Below, one piece after another: positions 42,202 through 51,456 of a DNA stretch of 64,000 nucleotides. The translations under genes were made by a program, and so were the position numbers. Source of the DNA: Chitinophagaceae bacterium (GTDB taxonomy: Bacteria; Bacteroidota; Bacteroidia; Chitinophagales; Chitinophagaceae). The notes under the pieces were generated by a model. It made no database searches, was not told the origin of the DNA, and saw only the letters and a program-made list of their open reading frames with translations. The stretch lies in assembly GCA_004028795.1 (NCBI GenBank), contig SAIW01000023.1, positions 1 to 64,000 on the forward strand, read 5' to 3'. Numbering within the stretch: the stretch's first letter is position 1; each line of letters opens with the position of its first letter.

Positions 42202-43122
42202 ATGAGTTTAATTGTTGTGGGTTCAATGGCTTTTGATGCAATTGAAACACCTTTTGGTAAAAGTGATAGAATTGTTGGCGGTGCTGCAACTTATATTGCC
42301 TGGTGTGCAAGCAACTTTACAGATGTAAAACAAATTTCTGTTGTTGGTGGAGATTTTCCGCAGGAAGAATTAGATGCCCTTACTGCACGTAATGTAAGTT
42401 TAGAAGGTGTGCAGATAAAAAAAGATGAAAAATCTTTTTTCTGGAGTGGTCGTTATCACAACGATATGAACAGCCGCGATACATTGGTTACAGAATTAAA
42501 TGTATTAGGAACATTTGAACCTGTTGTACCCGAAAGCTACCAAGGCAGTGAATTTTTAATGTTGGGAAATTTAGCTCCTGCTGTGCAGTTAAGTGTTATT
42601 AAGCAATTAAAGCAACGCCCTAAATTAATTGCAATGGATACCATGAACTTCTGGATGGATATTGCAATGGATGATTTGAAAGCTGTTTTAAAAGAAGTAG
42701 ATGTTTTATTGGTGAATGATGCTGAAGCAAGACAATTGAGCGGTGAATATTCTTTGGTAAAAGCTGCCAAAGTTATCAGAGCAATGGGTCCTGAATATTT
42801 AATTATTAAAAAAGGGGAACACGGAGCTTTATTGTTTCATGAGAAGAATGTGTTTTTTGCCCCTGCATTGCCGTTAGAAGATGTGTTTGACCCAACCGGT
42901 GCCGGCGATACTTTTGCAGCAGGCTTTATTGCACATATTGCCAAAACAAAAGATGTAAGTTTTGAAAACATGAAAACGGCTATTATTGTTGGCAGTGCAA
43001 TGGCAAGCTATTGTGTAGAAAAATTCGGTACAGAACGTTTAAGAGAAATAACAAAAGAAGATATTACTGCAAGGTTGAACGAGTTTGTGCAACTAAGTAG
43101 CTTTGATATAAGCTTGGTGTAG
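42202..43122 (+). CDS. PfkB-family sugar/nucleoside kinase
   Basis: 306 residues, cytosolic. N-terminal GGAATYIAWCASNF (PfkB motif 1, near 24-37), and the C-terminal anion-hole and catalytic motif DPTGAGDTFAAGFIAHIA (about 231-248, catalytic Asp in GAGD). The family phosphorylates sugars, nucleosides or related alcohols; residues that would identify adenosine, ribose or fructose specificity cannot be assigned by eye. Close relatives in Bacteroidota are annotated only as sugar kinases. Followed by a terminator and convergent with metF. A TAGTTTCG promoter-like element lies about 25 bases upstream. Confidence 0.88.
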   Translation: MSLIVVGSMAFDAIETPFGKSDRIVGGAATYIAWCASNFTDVKQISVVGGDFPQEELDALTARNVSLEGVQIKKDEKSFFWSGRYHNDMNSRDTLVTELNVLGTFEPVVPESYQGSEFLMLGNLAPAVQLSVIKQLKQRPKLIAMDTMNFWMDIAMDDLKAVLKEVDVLLVNDAEARQLSGEYSLVKAAKVIRAMGPEYLIIKKGEHGALLFHEKNVFFAPALPLEDVFDPTGAGDTFAAGFIAHIAKTKDVSFENMKTAIIVGSAMASYCVEKFGTERLREITKEDITARLNEFVQLSSFDISLV

Positions 43123-43148
43123 ATTATATTTATCAATATCAGCGAAAT

Positions 43149-43179
43149 AAAAAGGAATGAAAATCTTCATTCCTTTTTT
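43149..43179. terminator. bidirectional terminator
   Basis: Arms AAAAAGGAATGAA and TTCATTCCTTTTT with loop AATC. It lies between the convergent PfkB kinase and metF genes and has T tracts on both strands. Confidence 0.85.
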
Positions 43180-43217
43180 CATATTATATTAATCAATAAA
43201 ATCTTTCAAATCAAGCC

Positions 43218-44171
43218 TCAGACAACTTCTTTCACTACATCTCTTATTACTTTTGGTTTGCCTAAAGTATAATAATGCAACACAGGCACACCGAATTTTT
43301 TTAACTCTTTACTTTGCTCTATCAACCATTTGGTGCCAACCGCTTCTACTTCTGTATCGGTTTTACATTTCATTACTTCGTTAGATAATGCTGTAGGTAT
43401 ATCTACATGAAAAATTCTTGGTAAAATAGTCAGTTGCTTTTTGCTGGTAAGTGGTTTCAGGCCCGGAATAATAGGAACATTAATTCCCATATCTCTGCAA
43501 CTTTTTACAAACTCAAAAAAATTTTCATTATCAAAAAACATCTGTGTCATTATATAATCTGCCCCTGCTTCCACTTTATCTTTTAATCTTTGTAAATCAA
43601 TTTCTAAGTTGGGTGCTTCAAAGTGTTTTTCAGGATAGCCGGCCGTACCAATACAAAAATTTGTTTTCCCTCCGTTTTGTATGTCTTCATCTAAATACAA
43701 ACCATGATTTAAGTTAACCACCTGCTTTTGCAAATCAATAGCATAAGCATGTCCGCCTTTTGACGGAACAAAACTCGGTTCATTTTTCTCAGCATCACCA
43801 CGCAATACCAATACATTATCAATGCCTAAAAAATTCAAATCAATCAATGCATCTTCACATTCACGTTTAGTAAAGCCACCGCAGATAAAATGAGGAACTG
43901 TATCAACCTGATAATGATTCATTAAAGCAGCACAAATACCAACAGTACCGGGGCGTTTGCGAACTTCTACTTTATCAAAAGTGCCGTCGGCTTTTTTCTT
44001 AAACATACTTTCGCTGCGGTGATAAGTTACATTAATCCAGCTTGGTTTAAACTCCATCAACGGGTCAAGATGTTCATAAATAGAATTAATGCTTTTACCT
44101 TTTAAAGGTGGTAAAATTTCAAAAGAAACTAAAGTGTTTTTAGCCTGTGCAATATGTTCGGTTACTTTCAT
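43218..44171 (-). CDS. metF: 5,10-methylenetetrahydrofolate reductase
   Basis: FAD-dependent reduction of methylene-THF to methyl-THF, the methyl donor for methionine synthesis. 317 residues from MKVTEHIAQAKN. Family motifs: SFEILPPLKG near 17-26, WINVTYHRSES (the TYGA-like region), NVLVLRGDAEKNEPSF, ADYIMTQMFFDNENFF and GLKPLTSKKQL. The start at 44171 excludes an eight-residue leader. No other methionine genes are adjacent; the next gene upstream, lptB, is divergent. Confidence 0.94.
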   Translation of the reverse strand: MKVTEHIAQAKNTLVSFEILPPLKGKSINSIYEHLDPLMEFKPSWINVTYHRSESMFKKKADGTFDKVEVRKRPGTVGICAALMNHYQVDTVPHFICGGFTKRECEDALIDLNFLGIDNVLVLRGDAEKNEPSFVPSKGGHAYAIDLQKQVVNLNHGLYLDEDIQNGGKTNFCIGTAGYPEKHFEAPNLEIDLQRLKDKVEAGADYIMTQMFFDNENFFEFVKSCRDMGINVPIIPGLKPLTSKKQLTILPRIFHVDIPTALSNEVMKCKTDTEVEAVGTKWLIEQSKELKKFGVPVLHYYTLGKPKVIRDVVKEVV

Positions 44172-44299
44172 TTCAAACAAATAAAATTGCTGCAATATAC
44201 AAGACTTAACAGTTAGAATAAAGAAGATAGAAGATTAGTTGTAATGCTATAATTTTTGTTAAGCATACTACTTACTAATTCAACAAAGGGTTTAAACTT

Positions 44300-44307
44300 T
44301 ACTTTTG
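44300..44307 (+). promoter_or_regulatory. -7 promoter element of lptB
   Basis: TACTTTTG fits TAnnTTTG exactly and lies 14 bases before the ATG at 44322. Confidence 0.45.
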
Positions 44308-44321
44308 TACAAATCAGTTGA

Positions 44322-45521
44322 ATGAGTTTAACTATACATACAGATAATCTTGTAAAAATTTACAAAAGCAGAACGGTTGTAAACAAGGTAAGTGTTTCTG
44401 TAAAGCAAGGTGAAATTGTTGGTTTATTGGGCCCTAACGGTGCAGGTAAAACAACAACATTTTATATGGTGGTTGGTTTAATTAAACCCGATGAGGGAAC
44501 AGTTTTTTTAAATGAAGAAGATATAACCAAACTACCCATGTATAAGAGAGCTCAAATGGGTATTGGTTATTTACCGCAGGAAGCAAGTGTATTCAGAAAG
44601 TTAAGTGTGGAAGATAATATTATGGCTGTGTTGGAAATGACTAAACTGAATAAACAAGAACGATTAGAAAAATTAGAAACTTTATTAGATGAATTTAACC
44701 TGCATCATGTAAGAAAAAATAATGGCGATAGTTTAAGTGGTGGTGAAAGAAGAAGAACTGAAATAGCCAGAGCCTTGGCTGTTGACCCGAAATTTATTTT
44801 ATTAGATGAACCCTTTGCCGGTGTTGACCCGATTGCTGTGGAAGACATTCAAACTGTTGTTGCCAAGTTGAAGTATAAAAATATCGGCATTTTAATTACA
44901 GACCATAATGTAAACGAAACACTCTCTATTTGCGACAGGGCATATTTATTAATTGAAGGAAAAATATTTAAACATGGCACAGCCGAAGAATTGGCAGCTA
45001 ATGAACAGGTAAAACGTTTATACTTAGGAACCAACTTTGAACTAAAACGCAAAGACTGGATTATTGAGTTAGGAATGAAGAATAAAAAAACACCAAGTTT
45101 ATCAAGTATTATTCGTTCTTTAGAAAGTTTAGAAGAACATTCGGACAAAATTTTAAAAGCTAACTTAGGTTCTCTTCTTTCGAGAAAATCACTATCAACA
45201 AAACTGGAGGATTTAAAGGTTGATGATTTTGTTTCCCTTTATAATTCTACAAAATTATTTCTAGTTAAATGGAGTAATGAAAGAAGCGAGTCTGATTTAA
45301 AGACATTAATAAACCAACTTCCTTCGTTAAATGAATCTGATTTTGAGCAAGCCTCATTTTTACTGCATGGCTCACACATTGAAAGTTATGGTTTAGATTT
45401 AGATGTAGCTGGTATAATAAATTATTTCAACTATGAAAGAACTGATGGAAAACTTCAGCTTTTAAAATCTCATCTTGGTTTAATTAAACTTCGAATTAAT
45501 GCATTAAATAACAGCAATTAA
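44322..45521 (+). CDS. lptB: LPS export ATPase LptB with unusual C-terminal extension
   Basis: ATPase of the LptBFG complex that extracts LPS from the inner membrane. Residues 1-247 are a standard LptB: Walker A GPNGAGKT (37-44), Q-loop [13 protein letters not shown], signature LSGGERRR (138-145), Walker [14 protein letters not shown] (158-170) and ITDHN (192-196), ending [17 protein letters not shown]. LptB is normally about 240-250 residues. Here about 150 more residues follow without a stop (about 45063-45518), Ser/Leu/Glu-rich, predicted mostly helical, with no motif I know. The extension could come from fusion with downstream DNA. lptF, lptG and lptC are not visible. Its promoter element is 14 bases upstream. 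Confidence 0.9.
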   Translation: MSLTIHTDNLVKIYKSRTVVNKVSVSVKQGEIVGLLGPNGAGKTTTFYMVVGLIKPDEGTVFLNEEDITKLPMYKRAQMGIGYLPQEASVFRKLSVEDNIMAVLEMTKLNKQERLEKLETLLDEFNLHHVRKNNGDSLSGGERRRTEIARALAVDPKFILLDEPFAGVDPIAVEDIQTVVAKLKYKNIGILITDHNVNETLSICDRAYLLIEGKIFKHGTAEELAANEQVKRLYLGTNFELKRKDWIIELGMKNKKTPSLSSIIRSLESLEEHSDKILKANLGSLLSRKSLSTKLEDLKVDDFVSLYNSTKLFLVKWSNERSESDLKTLINQLPSLNESDFEQASFLLHGSHIESYGLDLDVAGIINYFNYERTDGKLQLLKSHLGLIKLRINALNNSN

Positions 45522-45573
45522 ATTTTAATATTTCCTCCTTTCAGTTTCATTGTGTATTTTGCCTGTAGCTCCC

Positions 45574-47088
45574 ATGAAACTGTTGAGCCCCACTATATCA
45601 AGATTAGCCAGATTGCGTCATTGGAAAATAGAACAATGGACGCAGCATGCTGTTGCTACTCAACGCGAAGTTTTACAGGATTTGGTTACACACGGCCAAT
45701 ACACAGAATTCGGCAGAAAACATGCATTGGCAGGTATTTCAAAAATTCAGGATTTTAAAAATGCTATTCCCATTCAGGAATATGAACAGATAAAGCCTTA
45801 TGTAGAAAGGTTAATGAATGGCGAAGAAAATTTATTATGGAACACACCTGTTAGTTGGTTTGCCAAAAGCAGCGGCACCACCAACGATAAAAGCAAATTC
45901 ATTCCCATAACAAAAGAAAGCTTAGAAGACTGTCATTACAAAGCGTCAAAAGACGTGTTGACGATGTATTACAATTACAATCCCGATAGCGATTTGCTTA
46001 CAGGCAAAGGCTTGGTTATTGGCGGCAGTCATCAAATGTGCCCTGTAAATGAAGAAGCACAGTACGGAGATTTAAGTGCAGTGCTTTTACAGAATACGCC
46101 TGTTTGGGCGAACTGGATTCGCACACCCGAACTATCCATTGCTTTATTAGATGAATGGGAAAATAAAATTGAGCAATTGGCTTTATCAACCATTTATGAA
46201 AATGTAACTTCTATTTCCGGCGTCCCTACATGGACGTTGGTCTTAATAAAACGTATTTTAGAAATTACTCAAAAGCAAACACTTATTGAAGTGTGGCCAA
46301 ACCTTGAAATGTATTTGCATGGCGGTGTTTCCTTTAAACCATATAAAGAACAATTTGAAAAATTAATTGGTGCCGAAATTAATTACTTAGAAATGTATAA
46401 TGCCAGCGAAGGATTTTTTGCAGCACAGGATAACCCCGATACAGATGGCATGCTGCTTTTTTTAGATCATGGTATTTTTTATGAGTTTATGCCGGTTGAG
46501 GAGTATGGAAAAGAAAATCCGCGAACAATCGGATTGAATAAAGTGGAGTTGAATAAACATTATGCTCCAGTAATTTCAACAAATGGCGGTTTGTGGAGAT
46601 ATATTGTGGGTGATACAATTGAGTTTACTTGTTTACAACCTTTCAGAATAAAAGTAACAGGGCGATTAAAACATTTTATTAATGCTTTTGGTGAAGAGTT
46701 GATGATTGCCAATGCAGATAAAGCCATTGCTGCAGCAAGTGAAAAAACAAACAGTATTGTTAACGATTATACTGCTGCACCTGTTTATTTTTCTGATAAC
46801 AATAACGGTGCTCATGAGTGGCTGATTGAGTTTGAAAAAGAACCTGCAAATATTCAGGAGTTTGCATACGAATTAGATTGTGCCTTAAAAAACATAAACA
46901 GCGATTATGAAGCCAAACGGCATAAAGACATTGCACTAAGAATGCCTGTAATACATAACCTTCCTAAAAATTCTTTTACAGAATGGCTTCGCAGCAAAGG
47001 AAAGCTGGGCGGGCAACACAAAGTACCACGCCTTAGTAACGAAAGAAAATTTGTTGAGGAAATACTCTCAATTATAACACCTTACTAA
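45574..47088 (+). CDS. GH3 auxin-responsive promoter family protein (acyl-acid ligase type)
   Basis: 504 residues from MKLLSPTISRLARL, cytosolic. GH3 enzymes belong to the acyl-adenylate superfamily and in plants conjugate amino acids to hormone acids; in bacteria the substrates are unknown. The ATP-binding loop is KSSGTTNDKSKFIPIT (about 95-110), with YNASEGFFAAQ, then FLDHGIFYEF and GLWRYIVGDTIEFT, and C-terminal TGRLKHFINAFGEEL, matching the family. A promoter-like TATTTTG lies just upstream. Its 3' end overlaps the next convergent gene by 17 bases. Confidence 0.88.
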   Translation: MKLLSPTISRLARLRHWKIEQWTQHAVATQREVLQDLVTHGQYTEFGRKHALAGISKIQDFKNAIPIQEYEQIKPYVERLMNGEENLLWNTPVSWFAKSSGTTNDKSKFIPITKESLEDCHYKASKDVLTMYYNYNPDSDLLTGKGLVIGGSHQMCPVNEEAQYGDLSAVLLQNTPVWANWIRTPELSIALLDEWENKIEQLALSTIYENVTSISGVPTWTLVLIKRILEITQKQTLIEVWPNLEMYLHGGVSFKPYKEQFEKLIGAEINYLEMYNASEGFFAAQDNPDTDGMLLFLDHGIFYEFMPVEEYGKENPRTIGLNKVELNKHYAPVISTNGGLWRYIVGDTIEFTCLQPFRIKVTGRLKHFINAFGEELMIANADKAIAAASEKTNSIVNDYTAAPVYFSDNNNGAHEWLIEFEKEPANIQEFAYELDCALKNINSDYEAKRHKDIALRMPVIHNLPKNSFTEWLRSKGKLGGQHKVPRLSNERKFVEEILSIITPY

Positions 47089-48313
47089 TATTTCTGTTGC
47101 TTACAAAATAGCTTACTGCAAGTAAGCTTACAAAAGATGATGTGTAGAACAAGTACAGGTACGGCACATCAATAAAATTGTAAAAAATAACCAACGATAT
47201 TTTTAATGTTGCCAACGATATATTATTAATGTGCTTCCCTTTTTGTTTCAACCAAAAACAAACCATAGCAAAAATAAAGGGGATAATAAAAGTTAGTGCT
47301 ATTAATAGTTGATGTTGTAAGGTTATATGTTCTTCACCAAAAAATTTTGCTAAGCCCAAACCATTGGTAAATACATGCGGTGCATCATGCCAAACCCTTG
47401 CTGCAAAAGAAATATACTCGTTGGGTAAGGCTAATAATTTTCCTAACACATTCCACCCGAAAGGAATAATCAGCAAAAACAATAAACAAACTATTCCGGT
47501 AACAGCCAGCTTAGAAAACTGTTTGTAATTTTTTTGCAGTAGCATTATTAAAATAAATGGCGGTAAGAAACCAATTAAAGCATACCGGCTTAAAACACAT
47601 AAAGAAATACTAATACCTGTTAACCATATATTTTTATTAAGCAGAGCAATGGTTAATAAAGTGTAATAAAAAATTATAATGCCTTCTTCTGTATACGGTA
47701 TCAACCCGCTTGCATCTTCCTGTGTCAATAACCACCACAATAATGTAAAAGCACTTAATAATACAAAGCCGCCTTTTTTATTTTCGGGTTTAAATAAAAA
47801 AATAAAAAAACTGAAAACAACAACTAAACAAACGGCTGTAAGCCAACGCAGGTCTATGTTTAACAAGGTTGGTATTCCAAACGGCATCCACATAGCCGGT
47901 AAGTAAACAGGTTGAATGCCTTTCCATATTTCAGGAATGGTATCGTATACATATAGCCTTTGCCCGTTTATTAAACGTCGGTTCATTATTTTTATAATAG
48001 GCAGCATGTCTGCATCATGATAATCCATTGGTGCATCACTCATCCACTTTCTGCAGAAGTAAACAATAACAACGGTTGTAATTAATAAAGCAATTACTCT
48101 GTAAACAAAACCAATACCGTTAATTTTTTTTATGTTGAAGGAAAGCTGTGCTTCATTCAAACCAATCATTACAAAAGCAATAAATAACCCGCTAAAAAAA
48201 TAAAGCAACGATGTTATTGCAGCAATTTGAGGAACTGATAGTGCATAAGTAACGCAGATAGTTTCTATAGCAAACAAGAAAATTAATAAATAAATCTTTT
48301 TCCCGGCTATCAT
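47072..48313 (-). CDS. polytopic membrane protein, glycosyltransferase-like (GT-C/DUF2029 type)
   Basis: About 413 residues from MIAGKKIYLLIFLF, with ten or more hydrophobic segments. The extracytoplasmic loop after the third or fourth helix has the acidic motif YHDADMLP and the phrase NRRLINGQRLYVYDTIPEIW, as in GT-C fold enzymes that use lipid-linked sugars. The acceptor and donor are unknown. The C terminus overlaps the GH3 gene end by 17 bases. An alternative start at 48367 would overlap the divergent TMEM175 gene start and is less likely. Assignment to GT-C is moderate. Confidence 0.65.
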   Translation of the reverse strand: MIAGKKIYLLIFLFAIETICVTYALSVPQIAAITSLLYFFSGLFIAFVMIGLNEAQLSFNIKKINGIGFVYRVIALLITTVVIVYFCRKWMSDAPMDYHDADMLPIIKIMNRRLINGQRLYVYDTIPEIWKGIQPVYLPAMWMPFGIPTLLNIDLRWLTAVCLVVVFSFFIFLFKPENKKGGFVLLSAFTLLWWLLTQEDASGLIPYTEEGIIIFYYTLLTIALLNKNIWLTGISISLCVLSRYALIGFLPPFILIMLLQKNYKQFSKLAVTGIVCLLFLLIIPFGWNVLGKLLALPNEYISFAARVWHDAPHVFTNGLGLAKFFGEEHITLQHQLLIALTFIIPFIFAMVCFWLKQKGKHINNISLATLKISLVIFYNFIDVPYLYLFYTSSFVSLLAVSYFVSNRNISKVL

Positions 48314-48357
48314 TTGTTTTCTGAATTTATTTAATTTAATTAGCAAAAAAATCGTCA

Positions 48358-49056
48358 ATGCAAACATCTGAGGAAAAAGCCATTCACAAAGAATTTGAAT
48401 TGGAAAGAATTATTCTTTTCAGCGATGCTGTTTTTGCAATAGCCATTACGCTCTTAATTATTGAAATTAAATTTCCCGAAAATGCTGATTTAAAAAATTT
48501 ACATGGAGCTGCCTTGCTTATAACATTTAAACCTGTTATTATTCAATTCAGTACGTTTATCATAAGCTTTTTAATAATTGGTATGTATTGGTTCAGGCAT
48601 TTGCAGCTTTGTAAATATCTTAAGTCTTACAACAATAAGGTAATTTTTCATAATCTGCTTTTTCTTTTTTTTATAGTTACATTTCCATTCGTTGTATCGG
48701 GTATTAGCCATTTTGGCCCAAGGTTTCATTTGCCCATGCATTTATATATGATAAACCTTTTTTGCTTAGCTACCGCCCATTACTTATTTGCTGATTATAT
48801 TTTGTATAAAAATCCACAATTATCTACACACGGTAATGCAGAAGAAAAAAAATATTTAACCATTCAAAGTAAGTTTTTAGCAATAATGATTGGTTGTTCC
48901 TTAGTTGTTGTACTAACCGTATTTTTTATGTTTGACGTTGAGAGCCCTTATGTAATTGCAAGTTATCAGGTAATAACAGTTTTTGCTTTAATAATGAGCT
49001 GGCGTATAAAAAAGTATAAGCCCAAAAAAAAGAAGAATGTTATTATTGCACAATAA
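48358..49056 (+). CDS. TMEM175-type potassium channel family (DUF1211) protein
   Basis: 232 residues with about six transmembrane segments. The signature ERIILFSDAVFAIAITLLIIEIK (about residues 17-39, FSDAVFAIAITL) is the DUF1211/TMEM175 pore helix; the bacterial members are K+-selective channels that assemble as tetramers. Later IGMYWFRHLQLC and FHLPMHLYMIN fit the family. The next gene, fabG, begins 10 bases after its stop, so the two are likely on one transcript although functionally unrelated. Confidence 0.88.
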   Translation: MQTSEEKAIHKEFELERIILFSDAVFAIAITLLIIEIKFPENADLKNLHGAALLITFKPVIIQFSTFIISFLIIGMYWFRHLQLCKYLKSYNNKVIFHNLLFLFFIVTFPFVVSGISHFGPRFHLPMHLYMINLFCLATAHYLFADYILYKNPQLSTHGNAEEKKYLTIQSKFLAIMIGCSLVVVLTVFFMFDVESPYVIASYQVITVFALIMSWRIKKYKPKKKKNVIIAQ

Positions 49057-49066
49057 ACAAATAAGT

Positions 49067-49819
49067 ATGCTTTTAAAAAATAAAGTTTCTATAGTTACCG
49101 GTGCAGCTCGCGGTATTGGTGCAGCCATAGCATTAAAGTTAGCTGAACAAGGTAGCAACATTGCTTTTACATATGTAAGCGATATCAGTGCAGAAAAAGC
49201 AAATGCACTTGAACAACAGTTAACTGCATTGGGTATAAAAGCCAAAGCATACAAAAGCAATGCAGGAGATTTTGCACAATGCGAAACTTTTGTAAATGAT
49301 GTGTTGAAAGAGTTCGGTGCAATTGATGTATGCGTTAACAATGCAGGTATAAGTAAAGACAATCTATTGCTTCGCTTAACCGAACAACAGTGGGATGAAG
49401 TAATGGATATAAACCTGAAAAGTATTTTTAATATGACTAAGCAGGTTATTCGCCCCATGATGAAAGCTAAAGCAGGAAGCATTATTAACATGAGTTCTAT
49501 TATCGGTGTTCGCGGTAATGCAGGGCAAAGCAGCTATGCAGCAAGTAAAGCAGGTATTATTGGTTTTACAAAAAGTGTAGCATTAGAATTAGGCAGCAGA
49601 AATATTCGCTGTAATGCAATTGCTCCTGGCTTTGTTGAAACAGATATGACTCATTATTTAAAAGAAGGAGCTGCAGCTGATGAGTTTTTAAAGAAAATCC
49701 CTTTAGGCCGTTTTGGTAAAGCTGAAGAAATTGCTGATACCACATTATTCCTGGCAAGCGATTTAAGCAGTTATGTTACCGGTCAGGTATTAAGTGTATG
49801 TGGTGGTTTAAATATCTGA
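49067..49819 (+). CDS. fabG: 3-oxoacyl-ACP reductase FabG
   Basis: NADPH-dependent reduction of 3-oxoacyl-ACP in fatty acid synthesis. 250 residues from MLLKNKVSIVTGAARG. Classical SDR: cofactor-binding TGAARGIG (about 10-17), NNAGIS near 89, catalytic SSIIG Ser, then YAASK with Tyr/Lys, and PGFVETDMT. The first ATG-like codon at 49037 overlaps the TMEM175 gene and is rejected. No acpP or other fab genes are adjacent; other SDRs can look alike, but the length and sequence fit FabG. A strong hairpin follows at 49837-49880. Confidence 0.88.
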   Translation: MLLKNKVSIVTGAARGIGAAIALKLAEQGSNIAFTYVSDISAEKANALEQQLTALGIKAKAYKSNAGDFAQCETFVNDVLKEFGAIDVCVNNAGISKDNLLLRLTEQQWDEVMDINLKSIFNMTKQVIRPMMKAKAGSIINMSSIIGVRGNAGQSSYAASKAGIIGFTKSVALELGSRNIRCNAIAPGFVETDMTHYLKEGAAADEFLKKIPLGRFGKAEEIADTTLFLASDLSSYVTGQVLSVCGGLNI

Positions 49820-49836
49820 TTTATTTTACTTAACAG

Positions 49837-49880
49837 AAATCAATACAGCTGCTTGTTTTAAGCGGCTGTATTGATTTATA
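49837..49880 (+). terminator. terminator after fabG
   Basis: Long hairpin, arms about 17 bases (AAATCAATACAGC...AAGC against GCTT...GCTGTATTGATTT), with one mismatch. The T-run is short. It lies 18 bases past the fabG stop and about 100 bases before the isocitrate dehydrogenase start. Confidence 0.7.
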
Positions 49881-49965
49881 GCTATAGGTTATTACTTATT
49901 ACTAATGGTGGTTAAAAAAAATTGTACGCATTAAAACACTTGTTCTTTGCGTAAAATTTACCACT

Positions 49966-51456
49966 ATGTTAGCAGACGCATTTACAAGAGAAGTTTCAAA
50001 AAAAGTTATTACTCCTAAACCGCATCCTATAACAGTTGCGTATGGAGATGGTATTGGTCCTGAAATTATGAAAGCTACTTTAAAAATTATTAAAGCAGCA
50101 GGAGCCAATATTCAGGAAGAAATTATTGAGATTGGCGAAAAAGTGTATTTAAGCGGAAACACTGCAGGCATTGAATCATCTGCATGGGAAAGCCTTCGCA
50201 GAACAAAAGTGTTTCTTAAAGCTCCTATTACAACTCCGCAAGGCGGCGGCTTTAAAAGTCTTAATGTTACTACCAGAAAAATTTTAGGCTTATATGCCAA
50301 CATTCGCCCTTGTATTTCTTACCACCCTTATGTAAAAACAAAACATCCGGTAATGGATGTAGTTATTATTCGTGAAAACGAAGAAGACTTGTACGCAGGT
50401 GTAGAACATCAGCAAACAGATGAAGTAATACAATGCCTTAAATTAATTTCTAAACCGGGTTCTGAAAAAATTATACGCTATGCTTTTGAATATGCAAAAG
50501 CTTACGGCAGAAAAAAAGTAACCTGCTTTACAAAAGATAATATTATGAAAATGACCGATGGGTTATTTCATAAAATATTTGATGAAGTAGGAGCAGAGTA
50601 TCCTGAAATAGAAAAAGAACACTGGATTGTAGATATCGGTGCTGCTAAATTGGCCGATACACCTGAAGCATTTGATGTAATTGTAATGCCTAATTTGTAC
50701 GGAGATATTTTAAGTGATGTGGCAGCACAAATTACCGGTAGTGTAGGTTTGGCAGGCAGTGCTAATATTGGCGATGGCTTCGCAATGTTTGAAGCAATAC
50801 ATGGGTCTGCACCAAGAATTGCTGATATGAATAAAGCAAATCCATCCGGCTTGTTGCTGGCAGCAGTACAAATGTTAGTACATATTAATCAAAAAGATGT
50901 TGCAGAAAAAGTACAGAATGCATGGCTTAAAACAATTGAAGATGGTGTACATACCTACGATATTTTTAAAGAAGATGTTTCTAAACAAAGAGTAGGAACA
51001 GATGCTTTTGCAGATGCAGTAATAGAGAGATTAGGACAAAAACCCGCAACACTTAAACCCGTTAATTATGCTGATTCTTCTGCCACAATAAAAGTTCAGT
51101 TAAAAGAAAGAAAACCTGTAACCCGCCAATTGGTTGGTATAGATGTTTTCTTAAATTATAATAACAGAAATGCAAATGAATTAGGAGCTGAATTAGAGAA
51201 AATTCAGGTAGGTAATATTAAATTAAATATGATAAGTAACCGTGGTGCAAAAGTGTATCCTAACGGTTTTCCTGAAACATTCTGTACAGACCACTGGCGT
51301 TGCAGATTTGTATGTGCAGAAATGAGAGATTGCACTTATCAGACTATGCTGCATTTACAACAACAAATAACACAGGCAGGTTTTGAGATTATTAAAACCG
51401 AAAACCTGTATTTAATTGATGGTATTCCGGGCTACAGTGCAGGACAAGGTCAGTAA
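49966..51456 (+). CDS. isocitrate dehydrogenase, Thermus-type with C-terminal domain
   Basis: Oxidative decarboxylation of isocitrate to 2-oxoglutarate in the TCA cycle. 496 residues. The first about 340 residues are the isocitrate/isopropylmalate dehydrogenase fold: AYGDGIGPEIMKA (24-36), IRENEEDLYAG, AKAYGRKKVT, NLYGDILSDVAAQITG and EAIHGSAPRIAD. The C-terminal 150 residues (LVGIDVFLNYNNRNANELGAEL, SNRGAKVYPNGFPET) match the extra domain known from the Thermus thermophilus enzyme of the same length. Cofactor preference (NAD or NADP) is not determined here. Followed by an overlapping DUF6671 frame. Confidence 0.9.
   Translation: MLADAFTREVSKKVITPKPHPITVAYGDGIGPEIMKATLKIIKAAGANIQEEIIEIGEKVYLSGNTAGIESSAWESLRRTKVFLKAPITTPQGGGFKSLNVTTRKILGLYANIRPCISYHPYVKTKHPVMDVVIIRENEEDLYAGVEHQQTDEVIQCLKLISKPGSEKIIRYAFEYAKAYGRKKVTCFTKDNIMKMTDGLFHKIFDEVGAEYPEIEKEHWIVDIGAAKLADTPEAFDVIVMPNLYGDILSDVAAQITGSVGLAGSANIGDGFAMFEAIHGSAPRIADMNKANPSGLLLAAVQMLVHINQKDVAEKVQNAWLKTIEDGVHTYDIFKEDVSKQRVGTDAFADAVIERLGQKPATLKPVNYADSSATIKVQLKERKPVTRQLVGIDVFLNYNNRNANELGAELEKIQVGNIKLNMISNRGAKVYPNGFPETFCTDHWRCRFVCAEMRDCTYQTMLHLQQQITQAGFEIIKTENLYLIDGIPGYSAGQGQ

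Noticed and set aside
48314-48367. upstream start for the glycosyltransferase-like gene at 48367
   Set aside because: It would overlap the start of the divergent TMEM175-type gene; the ATG at 48313 gives a plausible membrane protein start.
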